From the NCBI GenBank assembly GCA_028571325.1, contig CP116767.1, positions 525,150-589,149 of the forward strand: DNA of 64,000 bases, written 5' to 3'. The DNA is from Wolbachia endosymbiont of Ctenocephalides felis wCfeF (GTDB lineage: Bacteria; Pseudomonadota; Alphaproteobacteria; Rickettsiales; Anaplasmataceae). Below are positions 45,520-54,074 of the stretch, piece by piece (within the stretch, counting starts at the first letter, position 1; each line of letters opens with the position of its first letter). A model generated the notes under the pieces. It saw nothing but the letters and a program-made list of their open reading frames with translations, had not been told where the DNA came from and searched no databases. Position numbers and translations under genes: made by a program.

Positions 45520-45795
45520 GTGACAGACATCTCTTTATTAAGAAAAAAACTGATGTATAGAAGCTGGCATAGAGGGTGCAAAGAAACCGACATGCTTTTA
45601 GGATATTTTGCACTAAAGTATCTTGATAAATTTTCCCTAAATGAACTAACTGAGTATGAAAAGATAGTTGATCTTGATGATTATGAGTTATATTGTTATA
45701 TAACTCGCAAAGCAAACCTTCCTTCCAACTTAGATAGTAAGATAATGGACTTAATTACTTGCTTCATTGAAGCTAATCCTTTATGCACTCAATAA
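45520..45795 (+). CDS. sdhE: FAD assembly factor SdhE
   Basis: This 91-residue helical-bundle protein has the conserved SWHRGCKETDMLLGYFA (RGxxE-type flavinylation motif). SdhE promotes covalent FAD attachment to succinate dehydrogenase. The start is GTG 45520, with CAAGGAAAG upstream. Its 3' end overlaps the convergent zapA gene by 23 bp. Confidence 0.9.
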   Translation: MTDISLLRKKLMYRSWHRGCKETDMLLGYFALKYLDKFSLNELTEYEKIVDLDDYELYCYITRKANLPSNLDSKIMDLITCFIEANPLCTQ

Positions 45796-46090
45796 TTTTA
45801 TTTACTCTACTCAACACTTTAGTGTATTCTGTTCTTTTCTCGTTTCTATACTTTTCACGCTCTTGATTCATTTCGTCCAACTTTTTTGTTAATTCTAAAA
45901 CTTTATCCTCAAGAGTCAGTGCTGCAAGTAGGAAATTTAATGCATCTGAGCCCTTACCTCCAGTTTTTTGAGATATAGAGCTAACTAGCTTGTTAAAATT
46001 ATTAGCAAGATACAGTAAATGATCCTTTTTTCCACTTTCACAAGATATTTTGTATGTACTGTTACGTATAACTATTTCTACTACTTGCAT
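45773..46090 (-). CDS. zapA: Cell division protein ZapA
   Basis: The 105 residues begin VVEIVIRNSTYKISCESGKKDHLLYLANNFNKLV (quoted in two parts: VVEIVIRNSTYKISC and YLANNFNKLV), typical of the ZapA globular head. They continue into a C-terminal coiled coil (LEDKVLELTKKLDEMNQEREK). ZapA bundles FtsZ filaments at the division ring. It overlaps sdhE tail to tail. Confidence 0.85.
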   Translation of the reverse strand: MQVVEIVIRNSTYKISCESGKKDHLLYLANNFNKLVSSISQKTGGKGSDALNFLLAALTLEDKVLELTKKLDEMNQEREKYRNEKRTEYTKVLSRVNKIIECIKD

Positions 46091-46160
46091 ATAATGCTAA
46101 AAACTTTTATTGTATAACGTTAACTTACCCCCACTTTCATCTTATTTACTGTATAAACTT

Positions 46161-46439
46161 TTATTCATTTACTAAATAGGATAATTTTTTACTGCTACGA
46201 AAATATGTTTTAAAGTATTGATTTTTTACAAACCTCTGTGACATAAAGTGACTTGTCTCTTTCAAGTTATAACTTCTAATTGAAAAGGAGCCAAATCCCC
46301 TGATTTCAATTCTATTATGACGCTTCAACGCACTCGAAAGTATCTCAAAAAATCTGTTGACTATAACCGCTATAACCATTTTGTCTAGGAAAGGATGCTT
46401 CTCTGCCACTTTTGTTATTATGTTAGATTTCGTTGCCAT
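46161..46439 (-). CDS. ihfB: HU/IHF-type DNA-binding protein
   Basis: The 92 residues have the HU/IHF fold: an N-terminal helix pair (NIITKVAEKHPFLDKMVIAV) and RNRIEIRGFGSFSIRSY-like text (HNRIEIRGFGSFSIRSYN) preceding the DNA arm. The arm and tail are diverged (SRFVKNQYFKTYF-like). It lies 22 bp downstream of rpsA on the same strand, the classical place of the IHF beta gene, so I favour IHF beta over HU. Confidence 0.85.
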   Translation of the reverse strand: MATKSNIITKVAEKHPFLDKMVIAVIVNRFFEILSSALKRHNRIEIRGFGSFSIRSYNLKETSHFMSQRFVKNQYFKTYFRSSKKLSYLVNE

Positions 46440-46461
46440 TTACACGAAGCTAAAATTACAA

Positions 46462-48114
46462 TCATTTAGCAGATAGTATTATATTATATTCTTCAACGCT
46501 CAATACTTCAACTTCTATCCTTTCTGACATAGAAAACTTTTTATTTTCCGGTAGATGCTCTTGATCTATTAAGAGAGTCACATCATTTTCAACTTCAACA
46601 ACTAGTCCACCATCTTCTCTCTTACCTACAGTAACTTGCATTTTGTCTCCTACCTTGACTTTCTTTATCAGTTCTATAAGTGGATCATACTCTATTTGCT
46701 TTATGCCAAGGTGAACTCTTGTTCGATTCACGTTAGTCCTTATTACTTTTGCCTCTATCGCATCGCCCACATTATACTTTTTTATCTCATCTGAACCATT
46801 TTTAGACCAACTTAGATCTTGCATATAAATTGTCCCTTCAACATTTTCGTCTATTTCACGATCATCAAAAGTAACAGATATATATGAGCCAGCATTATTT
46901 TTAACTTTACCAGAGACAATGGAGCCAGGAGGATATTTATTGACAAATACTTGCCAAGGGTTATCTACACACCTTTTCACACTCAAACTCATCCTGTTTT
47001 TAGTAGTATCGATACTGAGAATTTTAACAGATACTTCTTGCCCCCTAGTTACAAGACTACTAACTGGTAGATTGCTCTTAACCCAAGTTATTTCTGATGA
47101 GTGAACTAAACCTTCGATTCCAGGCTGAAGTTCAACAAATAACCCATAATCTTCTATGCTCGTTATATGCCCTTTATGAACGCTGTCAACCGGATATTTT
47201 GACTCTACATCTTGCCAAGGGTTATCTTCTAGCTGCTTTATGCCTAGGGAAACTTTTGCATTTTCCTTATCTATTTTTATAATTTTGACCTTTATGGTCT
47301 GGCCACAAGCAAAAACTGCAGATGGATGACTTACCCTACTCCAAGAGATATCTGTGATATGTAGCAATCCATCTATAACTCCTACTGCATCTGATTCATG
47401 AATGCCAACAAATACACCATAATGAGTAATGCTTTTTATTTTTCCTTCTATTATATCACCCTCATTTAGAGACTCTAAAAACTTGATTTTTTCACCAGCA
47501 TGCAATTTTTCTAATACTAATTTCCTTGATACTACGATATTACCCTGCTTCTTATCCATTTTAAGTACGATGAACTTTTGCTCAGTTTCAATAAGGTGCT
47601 TGGCGTCTTTTACTTGCTTCAGATCCACATGACTCAGCGGCAAAAAGGCACTTATTCCATCGCCAAGATCAACTATAAAGCCACATTTAATTGAACGTTT
47701 GATAACTCCACTGACTTCAGCCCTTGTAACTGCATCTTCTTCCAGTTTATGCCATTTTTCGTCCCTAATTGCTTTTTCACGGCTAAGAACTACATTACCA
47801 TGATAGTCCTCAATTCTTTCTACATAAACTCTAATTTTAGAACCAACAACAATCTCATCGTTGCAACCAAGCTCCTTGATTGGAATCCTCCCATCAGACT
47901 TTAAGCCAACGTCGACCACGATATCATTAGGATTTACCCGTGTAATGACACCTTCTACTACATCTCCTTCCTTAATTTTATTAATAAAAGAATCTTCAAA
48001 TAAAATGTTACTTTGATCTTCAAACTGGCCTTGGTATATATCTTCTATGAACTTGTTTGACGATAGTTTTCTGATACTAATTGGTAGATTTGCCGTTAGA
48101 TCATTATTATTCAT
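46462..48114 (-). CDS. rpsA: 30S ribosomal protein S1
   Basis: S1 binds mRNA leaders on the ribosome. Six S1 RNA-binding domains can be followed, for example GDVVEGVITRVNPNDIVVDVG, GDIIEGKIKSITHYGVFVGI and VHKGHITSIEDYGLFVELQ. The repeated phrase DNPWQ follows domains 3 and 4. The 550 residues are full length. It is first of an rpsA-ihfB pair. Confidence 0.96.
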   Translation of the reverse strand: MNNNDLTANLPISIRKLSSNKFIEDIYQGQFEDQSNILFEDSFINKIKEGDVVEGVITRVNPNDIVVDVGLKSDGRIPIKELGCNDEIVVGSKIRVYVERIEDYHGNVVLSREKAIRDEKWHKLEEDAVTRAEVSGVIKRSIKCGFIVDLGDGISAFLPLSHVDLKQVKDAKHLIETEQKFIVLKMDKKQGNIVVSRKLVLEKLHAGEKIKFLESLNEGDIIEGKIKSITHYGVFVGIHESDAVGVIDGLLHITDISWSRVSHPSAVFACGQTIKVKIIKIDKENAKVSLGIKQLEDNPWQDVESKYPVDSVHKGHITSIEDYGLFVELQPGIEGLVHSSEITWVKSNLPVSSLVTRGQEVSVKILSIDTTKNRMSLSVKRCVDNPWQVFVNKYPPGSIVSGKVKNNAGSYISVTFDDREIDENVEGTIYMQDLSWSKNGSDEIKKYNVGDAIEAKVIRTNVNRTRVHLGIKQIEYDPLIELIKKVKVGDKMQVTVGKREDGGLVVEVENDVTLLIDQEHLPENKKFSMSERIEVEVLSVEEYNIILSAK

Positions 48115-48154
48115 GCAATGTGTCCTTCAATTTAAACTTTATTAAAAATAATAC

Positions 48155-48182
48155 ATTATATAGTATTAACAATTAGTTACAA
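48155..48182 (-). promoter_or_regulatory. Probable sigma-70 promoter for rpsA
   Basis: On the minus strand TTGTAA (48182-48177), a 16-bp spacer and a perfect TATAAT (48160-48155) precede the rpsA start by 40 bp. Confidence 0.6.
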
Positions 48183-48244
48183 GCAGTTTTTTTGTTAACT
48201 CACTGATAGACTTCTCGCATAGCAAACTAGCTTTGGCATACGCG

Positions 48245-48670
48245 AAAAAAAACTACTTGACAACCTTCGCCAGTTCCGTTATCATGGAATTGGAGGTATT
48301 CAGTTATCTTCATCTGTGCAGATTAAACGACAAGAGTATTAAGATTGGCGTCTTATGTTTAATTTTTTGCACTATGTGCACCTTATATCTTTATTAATTT
48401 TACCTAGACTTCTAGGTTTTTCCCTATACAAGCTGACACGCGCTTATAAGTCGTTTAAGACAGTATAGTACGCCAATTTGCAGGATTAGAGAGTGAGAAC
48501 AATCTAACACGGGACTCTTTTGTCTTTTTTTCTGCTTAGTAAGTTTCTTAGCGCTTAAGCTAAGGGTCTGTTGCAGTTTAAAAGTCGCTAAATTGCAGCG
48601 TTTAAGACTTAAAAAAACGCCAATACTGAAAATAAATATTGACCAGGGCTTTTTTTGCCTTTTTTTCCGC
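48245..48670 (+). repeat. Interspersed non-coding repeat, copy D
   Basis: Plus-strand copy closest to A. It keeps TTGACA (48257-48262) but the -10 is TATCAT (48280-48285), and the 5' hairpin has decayed. The terminator-like hairpin ACCTAGACTTCTAGGT followed by five T's is kept at about 48401-48421. Sub-repeats with CTTTTGTC and CTTTTTTTGCC text follow. It fills the 566-bp gap between rpsA and an orphan membrane gene. Confidence 0.72.
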
Positions 48671-48680
48671 TTAGTTTAGG

Positions 48681-49532
48681 TTATGCAAAAAGTTCTCTGT
48701 CTGATTCATGATGATGATTAACATCACGAAGTTCAGTAGAAGGGTCATCATTGATTGGTTGATTAAACAGTTTGTCAAGCTGGACTGCTAGGAATACTGC
48801 GCTATATATTATGCTGACTGTTACGCTTAAATTAAAATTATAGATTATACCATTACCTAAGTTTATCGGTATGGTTGCAATTTCTATCCTTCTTAATACG
48901 AAGTTTAACAAACCTAACGATAAAGTTAGTGTGCTGATGATGAGGCTCTTCCTGCGTTTAGCAAGCTCAGCTTTACATTTTGTAAATTCATCAGTTTCCT
49001 TTTTACCTTGGTATTTTCCACATGCATCTTGATATTCTTTACGTGCCTTTTGATATTTTTTGCATGTATAATAATAGCTTATGGGTTCTGAAATGAATAG
49101 GAATAGGATTGTTGACGTTAAGTAAACACAACTTATTACGTCTGCATTTCTAGTCAAGAGATGGATGACTTTCAACATCATTAGCGCTTCCATAGTGCTG
49201 CTTGCAAGACTAGCTGATTTGCCCACAATTTTTGCTAATTCTTTTTTACCCTTAGGGTCTCTGTAATCCTTGACTAGGTCATATAAAGTAAACGCAGAAT
49301 AGGCAATATATAGAATAGACGTCGGAAATTTTGCCCACCGAGCGACATTCCGTATAAGAAAAATACTGGATCTGTTATTATCAATAAACTCACAGCAAAA
49401 TTGTAGTGAAATCTTGCATAGTAGCATTGTTAAACCTGTTGTAACGCAGATTATCCTCCTGATATCATGGTCGTAAGTATCATGTACCTTTTGTGCAAAC
49501 GTGTTTTGTTTCTTTTTTAGTTTATTTGACAT
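48681..49532 (-). CDS. Orphan multi-pass membrane protein
   Basis: The 283 residues have about six hydrophobic segments (for example TGLTMLLCKISLQFCCEFI, YLTSTILFLFISEPISYYY and TVSIIYSAVFLAVQL). A charged cytoplasmic loop in the middle (KYQKARKEYQDACGKYQGKKE) may be coiled. It is polar at both ends. No transporter or enzyme motif is recognised. Copy D of the non-coding repeat begins beyond its 3' end. Confidence 0.65.
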   Translation of the reverse strand: MSNKLKKKQNTFAQKVHDTYDHDIRRIICVTTGLTMLLCKISLQFCCEFIDNNRSSIFLIRNVARWAKFPTSILYIAYSAFTLYDLVKDYRDPKGKKELAKIVGKSASLASSTMEALMMLKVIHLLTRNADVISCVYLTSTILFLFISEPISYYYTCKKYQKARKEYQDACGKYQGKKETDEFTKCKAELAKRRKSLIISTLTLSLGLLNFVLRRIEIATIPINLGNGIIYNFNLSVTVSIIYSAVFLAVQLDKLFNQPINDDPSTELRDVNHHHESDRELFA

Positions 49533-49609
49533 AAATACTTAATAAAATAATAGTTTTTTATTATTTTATCATATTAAATCCTAAAGGAAAAGTATTATAA
49601 GTCAGGATC

Positions 49610-50632
49610 TTAAAGATAATTTATGCACAAATTTACCAAGCATTTTATAAACAAGGAATCGGTACCGAGAGTTGGTATGCGAAAGTAATATCCGTTCTTG
49701 ATCATTGCTTTATATTCTATATCAAGTTCAACAAGCGTTTCTGAATGTTCAGAAACAAAAGATATAGGTGATAAAACCACAGGTACATCATCAGATTTTG
49801 CACGCAACAGCTCACTTTCAGTGCTTGGCTCTAACCATTTTACAGGTCCAATCTTGCTCTGATAACATATTACCCAATCAAGGTCTTTAATATCTAATTT
49901 TTTTACTATCAATTTTACTGTTTCTTCTATCTGCGAAGCGTAAGGGTCGCCTTTTTTAATAACACTTAGAGGCAAGCTATGGGCTGAAAATAAAACTCTT
50001 GGCTTATCAATTCTGCTCGCTAATTTGTAGTACTTGGCTATTAAGTGAGTATGAGCTTCAATAAACTCTTGGTTATCATAATAGCGGTTGATTATTTTTG
50101 TGTTGCATTTGAGACCATATCTTTTAGCATTTTTTTGCCAATTTTCGGTAGATGACAGAGTTGTGGTAGTCGAGTATTGAGGATATAGCGGCAGCAGAAT
50201 TACTTCGTCAGGATCAAATTGCTTCACACTTTTAACAACTTCATCAGCAAATGGATGCCAATAGCGCATACAAACGAATACTCTGGCCAGCTCTGGTTTC
50301 ATTCCAGCACGTGACGCTGGAATCCAGTTCTTTTTTCTAGATCCCAGTTCCATGCTACTTGGATGACAAAGTACAGATCTATTAAGCTCTTGCTCAAGCG
50401 CTTCAGCTTGCATTTTTGTATTCTCTAAAATTGGCGATTTGCCTCCAATTTGCTCATATATTTTTCGTGCAGTATTTTCTCGTTTTGCGGATATGAACTT
50501 TGCTAAAAGAAACCGAAAAGGGTTTGGTAGATTTATTATTCTTCTGTCGCAAAAGAGATTAAATAAAAAAGGACGGACCGCATTTGGTGAATCAGGGCCG
50601 CCTAGGTTAAGTAAGATGACTGCTTTTTTCAT
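49610..50632 (-). CDS. hemH: Ferrochelatase with in-frame palindromic insertion
   Basis: HemH inserts Fe2+ into protoporphyrin IX to form heme. Core motifs are [55 protein letters not shown] (catalytic His) and [15 protein letters not shown] (metal-site Glu). Residues about 88-112 ([20 protein letters not shown]) are the translation of two interspersed palindromes and are not part of the family. They fall between the [12 protein letters not shown] helix and the [11 protein letters not shown] strand, a surface position, so activity may survive. It is 340 residues, about 25-30 longer than expected. Confidence 0.93.
   Translation of the reverse strand: MKKAVILLNLGGPDSPNAVRPFLFNLFCDRRIINLPNPFRFLLAKFISAKRENTARKIYEQIGGKSPILENTKMQAEALEQELNRSVLCHPSSMELGSRKKNWIPASRAGMKPELARVFVCMRYWHPFADEVVKSVKQFDPDEVILLPLYPQYSTTTTLSSTENWQKNAKRYGLKCNTKIINRYYDNQEFIEAHTHLIAKYYKLASRIDKPRVLFSAHSLPLSVIKKGDPYASQIEETVKLIVKKLDIKDLDWVICYQSKIGPVKWLEPSTESELLRAKSDDVPVVLSPISFVSEHSETLVELDIEYKAMIKNGYYFRIPTLGTDSLFIKCLVNLCINYL
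50299..50368. repeat. Palindrome pair inserted in frame in hemH
   Basis: CATTCCAGCACGTGACGCTGG-type arm at 50299-50327 plus a second, diverged ATCCCAG...TTGGATGACA copy at 50337-50368. Together they encode about 24 extra residues and keep the frame open. Confidence 0.8.
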
Positions 50633-50678
50633 TAGATCTGTTGCAAGTCATTATTGAAGCTAAAAGCTTACTTTTTGC

Positions 50679-51006
50679 TGTCATTCCAGCGCGTGATGCA
50701 TGACAATGTTGTGGTTTGAGTACCAAGAGGATGTCATCCAAGTAGCCTGGCACTGGGATCCAGGATTTCACTAAATTGGTGAGTATAAAAGTACTATGTA
50801 AAAACAGCGTTCTCGATGAAGTTGTGTGAAAGTGCTGGCCAAGCATTTTAGTGTACGAACATTGCAATTTGCAGATAATTTGAGTAGTAGGTGGTGTCAT
50901 TCCAGCGTGTGACGCTGGAATCCAGTTTTTTAATAACTTCACCAAAAATGTTGTATAGTGCACGATCAATTTCGCTGGATCCCAGTGTCAAGCACTGGGA
51001 TGACAC
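50679..51006. repeat. Cluster of four interspersed palindromes
   Basis: The 462-bp gap between hemH and the next gene holds palindrome copies at 50679-50705, 50731-50764, 50895-50925 and 50975-51006, plus a half copy near 51064. I see no gene there. Confidence 0.75.
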
Positions 51007-51094
51007 CTTTGTGTTTAAGGTAAAAATGGCTAACACACTGCTCCCGCGTTCATACCGCTGTGTGTCAAGTGCTGGGATAACAAAATAAACACAT

Positions 51095-51883
51095 TTAGGC
51101 TCCGCAACACGCTGCTTCAGGGGTGCCTATAGAATTAGCTACACACTCATCAAGTACAGACATAGGTACTAAATTTCTCATACTGGCATACAATAGGTGG
51201 CCAGATCTCTGCAGGTTACTCTTGGTAGATACAAAGCTTCTATCAAAGATCAGATCAGCACAAAAACTTGGCACTGCTTCAAGAAGTTCAATAGCAGCTA
51301 AAGATAGCATTATACAACTTTGTAGAATCTTGAGAGGGAAAACTAAAAACGCAATGAGAAAGGAGGTGTTACCTGCCTCACCTACTTGGTTAGGCGAATT
51401 ATACTCAATATGTTTTCTGTTTTTATCAAAGATAGGGAATTTTATAGAATCCTTCTTAAATTCCGCGTCTATTGTTTCTCTACTGTAGTCAGTGGTTTTT
51501 GCCATTAACTTCTCACGCAAGTGAAAAGTTCTCACAACAAAACATGTGGTAATCATCAACGCAGCGCATACAAGTGCACATTGCATAAGACTCATACTGC
51601 CTACCATAGCTGGCAGTGCAAAACAAACAAATGGCGTTATGATAGCCATTTCAAAAAATGGAATAGTGTTCCTTTTCATTGCAAAAGCAGCGCCTTCTTG
51701 TAATTTTGTATTGTGATGCGAGCTATATTCCAAATAACTCAGAAAAGCCAAACTGAGAGTTAAAAACCCTTTTGTTCCACAAAAAATTGATGATTTTAAA
51801 TTATTAACGAATGTTTTAGCAGCAGATTCAGTTTTAACTGGTTGTTTAGTAGTGTCATTATTTTTTTTGCAACATTTACCCAT
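51095..51883 (-). CDS. Orphan membrane protein, Cys-capped
   Basis: The 262 residues begin MGKCCKKNNDTTKQ and end EAACCGA, so both ends carry a Cys pair. Three or four membrane segments are seen (FFEMAIITPFVCFALPAM, LVCAALMITTCFVV, ISTSFL-like IAFLVFPLKILQSCIML). GGAGG precedes ATG by about 6 bases. No family is recognised. The MGKCC start resembles a eukaryotic lipidation context (Cys near Gly2), but that is speculation. Confidence 0.65.
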   Translation of the reverse strand: MGKCCKKNNDTTKQPVKTESAAKTFVNNLKSSIFCGTKGFLTLSLAFLSYLEYSSHHNTKLQEGAAFAMKRNTIPFFEMAIITPFVCFALPAMVGSMSLMQCALVCAALMITTCFVVRTFHLREKLMAKTTDYSRETIDAEFKKDSIKFPIFDKNRKHIEYNSPNQVGEAGNTSFLIAFLVFPLKILQSCIMLSLAAIELLEAVPSFCADLIFDRSFVSTKSNLQRSGHLLYASMRNLVPMSVLDECVANSIGTPEAACCGA

Positions 51884-51930
51884 ACAATACCTCCTGACGG
51901 TTTATTCTTAACTATAAACAAAAAATCACT

Positions 51931-51958
51931 TTGACGAAATAAAAATTCGCAATAGAAT
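51931..51958 (+). promoter_or_regulatory. Probable sigma-70 promoter for ndk
   Basis: TTGACG (51931-51936), a 16-bp spacer and TAGAAT (51953-51958), 37 bp before the ndk start. Confidence 0.55.
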
Positions 51959-51995
51959 AGATCTATAAATATACGATCTTATATAAGGAAATAAT

Positions 51996-52421
51996 ATGGT
52001 AATTGAGAAAACACTTTCGATATTAAAACCTGATGCAGTTAGAAATAACATTACAGGTAATATAAATTCCTACATCGAAAAATCCGGACTAAAAATTATA
52101 GCGCAAAAAATGATGTCACTGACAAGAAGACAGGCAGAACTATTTTATGAAATCCATAAAGATAGGCCTTTTCTTGGAGAGTTAGTGGAATTTATGACCT
52201 CTGGTTCTGTAATAGTTCAAGTTTTAATCGGTGAAAATGCAGTAAGTAAATACAGACAAATCATGGGAGCTACAGATCCAAAGCAGGCAGATAAGGGCAC
52301 AATCAGAGGTGATTTTGCTGATGACATTAGTGAAAATAGAGTTCATGGCTCAGATAGCTTGGAAAATGCCCGTAGGGAAATAGCTTTCTTTTTTGCTGAG
52401 TGCGAGTTAGTGCAGCTTTAG
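51996..52421 (+). CDS. ndk: Nucleoside diphosphate kinase
   Basis: Ndk balances nucleoside triphosphates by a phosphohistidine ping-pong reaction. Motifs are [15 protein letters not shown] and the active histidine in [21 protein letters not shown]. The 141 residues are full length. AAGGAAATAAT precedes ATG. Confidence 0.97.
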   Translation: MVIEKTLSILKPDAVRNNITGNINSYIEKSGLKIIAQKMMSLTRRQAELFYEIHKDRPFLGELVEFMTSGSVIVQVLIGENAVSKYRQIMGATDPKQADKGTIRGDFADDISENRVHGSDSLENARREIAFFFAECELVQL

Positions 52422-52454
52422 ATTGACTGAAATAAATGCGTAATTCTACAACCT

Positions 52455-53342
52455 TTACTGAGATCTAATAAAACAAGATTTGAAATTTTGCGTGATGTCG
52501 TTGATTATAGCGAGATATGCATCTTTTCCAGGTTCTATATCTGACCCAATAGGATCAAGAATTACCATTTTTGCGTCATTAGAGAGGGTCTTAGGTTTTA
52601 TGCTATCTTCTTGTGAAGGAGAAAATATACATTTAATGTTTTCTTCCCTCATCATCTTTCTTAGTTTCATTAAAGTTCCCATACCTATGTAAGCATCCTC
52701 TTCTATAGAAAGAATGGCACTTGGGTGACTTAAGCCAAAATATTTTTCAAAATATTGATAGGCATCGTGGGTGACTATGTATTTTTTGTTTTTGAAGTCA
52801 TTCAACTCTCTCGTAATTTTTTCTGTTTCTTGCTCTATCTTCTTTATAGCTCTCATTGCGTTTTGGTTGTACTTGTAAGAATTTTCTTTATCTATACGAG
52901 ACAGCGTTGTACTTATAGAAAGTATCATGTTCTTTGCATTTTCAGGGCTAAGCCAAATGTGTAGATCTTTTTCGTCTTGAATATGAATGATATGCCTAGA
53001 GAATGAGTGTGGTCGAGCAGGAAGTAGATTAACTGCCTTTGATAACTGCACAAGTTTTTTATTGTTTCTAGCAAAGGTTTTAACAAATGTTTCTAGATTA
53101 TCATCAATATAAAATATGACGTCACTTGATTCCAAATTACTTGCATCAGATGGCTTTAATACATGATCATGTGCAGATGCTGTACAGGCAAGCAAGTGTG
53201 GCTTTGAAATTCCATCTGTAACAGAGGCTACAAGAGAATGTATAGGCTTTATTGTAGCTACGATTTTTAAATTGGATGAAAAGGCAGTACTGTGATATAG
53301 TGTAAACAAAAGTAATAGAAAAGAAACCAGTAAATGTCTCAT
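52455..53342 (-). CDS. znuA: Zinc ABC transporter substrate-binding protein
   Basis: This is a periplasmic metal-binding protein with a signal peptide (HLLVSFLLLLFTLYHSTAFS). Likely zinc ligands are in IKPIHSLVASV, ASAHDHVLKPSDA, and KDLHIWLSPENA, and in the THDAYQYFEKYFGL segment. The His-rich loop of enterobacterial ZnuA is missing. The 295 residues fit. It is divergent from znuC with start codons overlapping, so the two may share one control region; znuB is not in the window. Confidence 0.9.
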   Translation of the reverse strand: MRHLLVSFLLLLFTLYHSTAFSSNLKIVATIKPIHSLVASVTDGISKPHLLACTASAHDHVLKPSDASNLESSDVIFYIDDNLETFVKTFARNNKKLVQLSKAVNLLPARPHSFSRHIIHIQDEKDLHIWLSPENAKNMILSISTTLSRIDKENSYKYNQNAMRAIKKIEQETEKITRELNDFKNKKYIVTHDAYQYFEKYFGLSHPSAILSIEEDAYIGMGTLMKLRKMMREENIKCIFSPSQEDSIKPKTLSNDAKMVILDPIGSDIEPGKDAYLAIINDITQNFKSCFIRSQ

Positions 53343-54074
53343 GAAAACGTTGAGAAAAAATTAAATTTTGTCAAAAAGTTAAATAATGTCAATAGCAGTG
53401 TCCTAAAGATAGAAAACCTTGCTCTTGCATATGACAATAAAAAGGTTCTCGATGGTATTAATATATCAATAGAGAGAGGGGACGTAGTTACTATACTTGG
53501 TCCAAATGGTGGAGGTAAAACCTCTTTGGTAAAGGCAGTTGCTGGTATAAATAAGAACTGCACTGGTAGCGTCATGTTTGCTGACGATATAAAAATCAGT
53601 TATATGCCACAAAATTTTAGCATCAGTAATTTGATGCCGATAACAGTTGAATATTTCCTTTTGAATAGCTTCTCAACAAAATTGAAGAAAGATCAATCAA
53701 TTGTTACAGAAGCGATAGAATTGGTTGGTATTGGCAACATTTTGAAGAATCAAGTGTCAGAAATTTCTGCAGGGCAAACACAATTATTGCTGCTTGCACG
53801 TTGTTTAATAGCAGAGCCTGACTTAATTATTCTTGATGAGCCAGTTAGTGCAATGGACGTTAGCGCACGGGCTAAGTTCTATGATATTATAAGTAAGATA
53901 GCAAAAAAACGACTGGTTTCGATTCTTATGACATCTCATGATTTAAGCTCCATAGTACCATGTTCAGATTATATAATTTGCATAAATAATACTATCTATT
54001 GCCAAGGTAAGCCTGGTGAAATTATGAAAAATAAAACTCTGAGTGAAATATTTGGCAGTTACACAACAAAATGA
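53334..54074 (+). CDS. znuC: Zinc ABC transporter ATP-binding protein
   Basis: This is the ATPase subunit of a metal importer. Walker A is GPNGGGKTS, the signature is VSEISAGQTQLLLLARCL, Walker B is LIILDEPVSAMD, and the switch His is in SILMTSHDLSS. The first about 25 residues (SHENVEKKLNFVKK) are not typical and the real start could be later. Its stop overlaps the ubiB start (ATGA at 54071-54074). Confidence 0.9.
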   Translation: MSHENVEKKLNFVKKLNNVNSSVLKIENLALAYDNKKVLDGINISIERGDVVTILGPNGGGKTSLVKAVAGINKNCTGSVMFADDIKISYMPQNFSISNLMPITVEYFLLNSFSTKLKKDQSIVTEAIELVGIGNILKNQVSEISAGQTQLLLLARCLIAEPDLIILDEPVSAMDVSARAKFYDIISKIAKKRLVSILMTSHDLSSIVPCSDYIICINNTIYCQGKPGEIMKNKTLSEIFGSYTTK

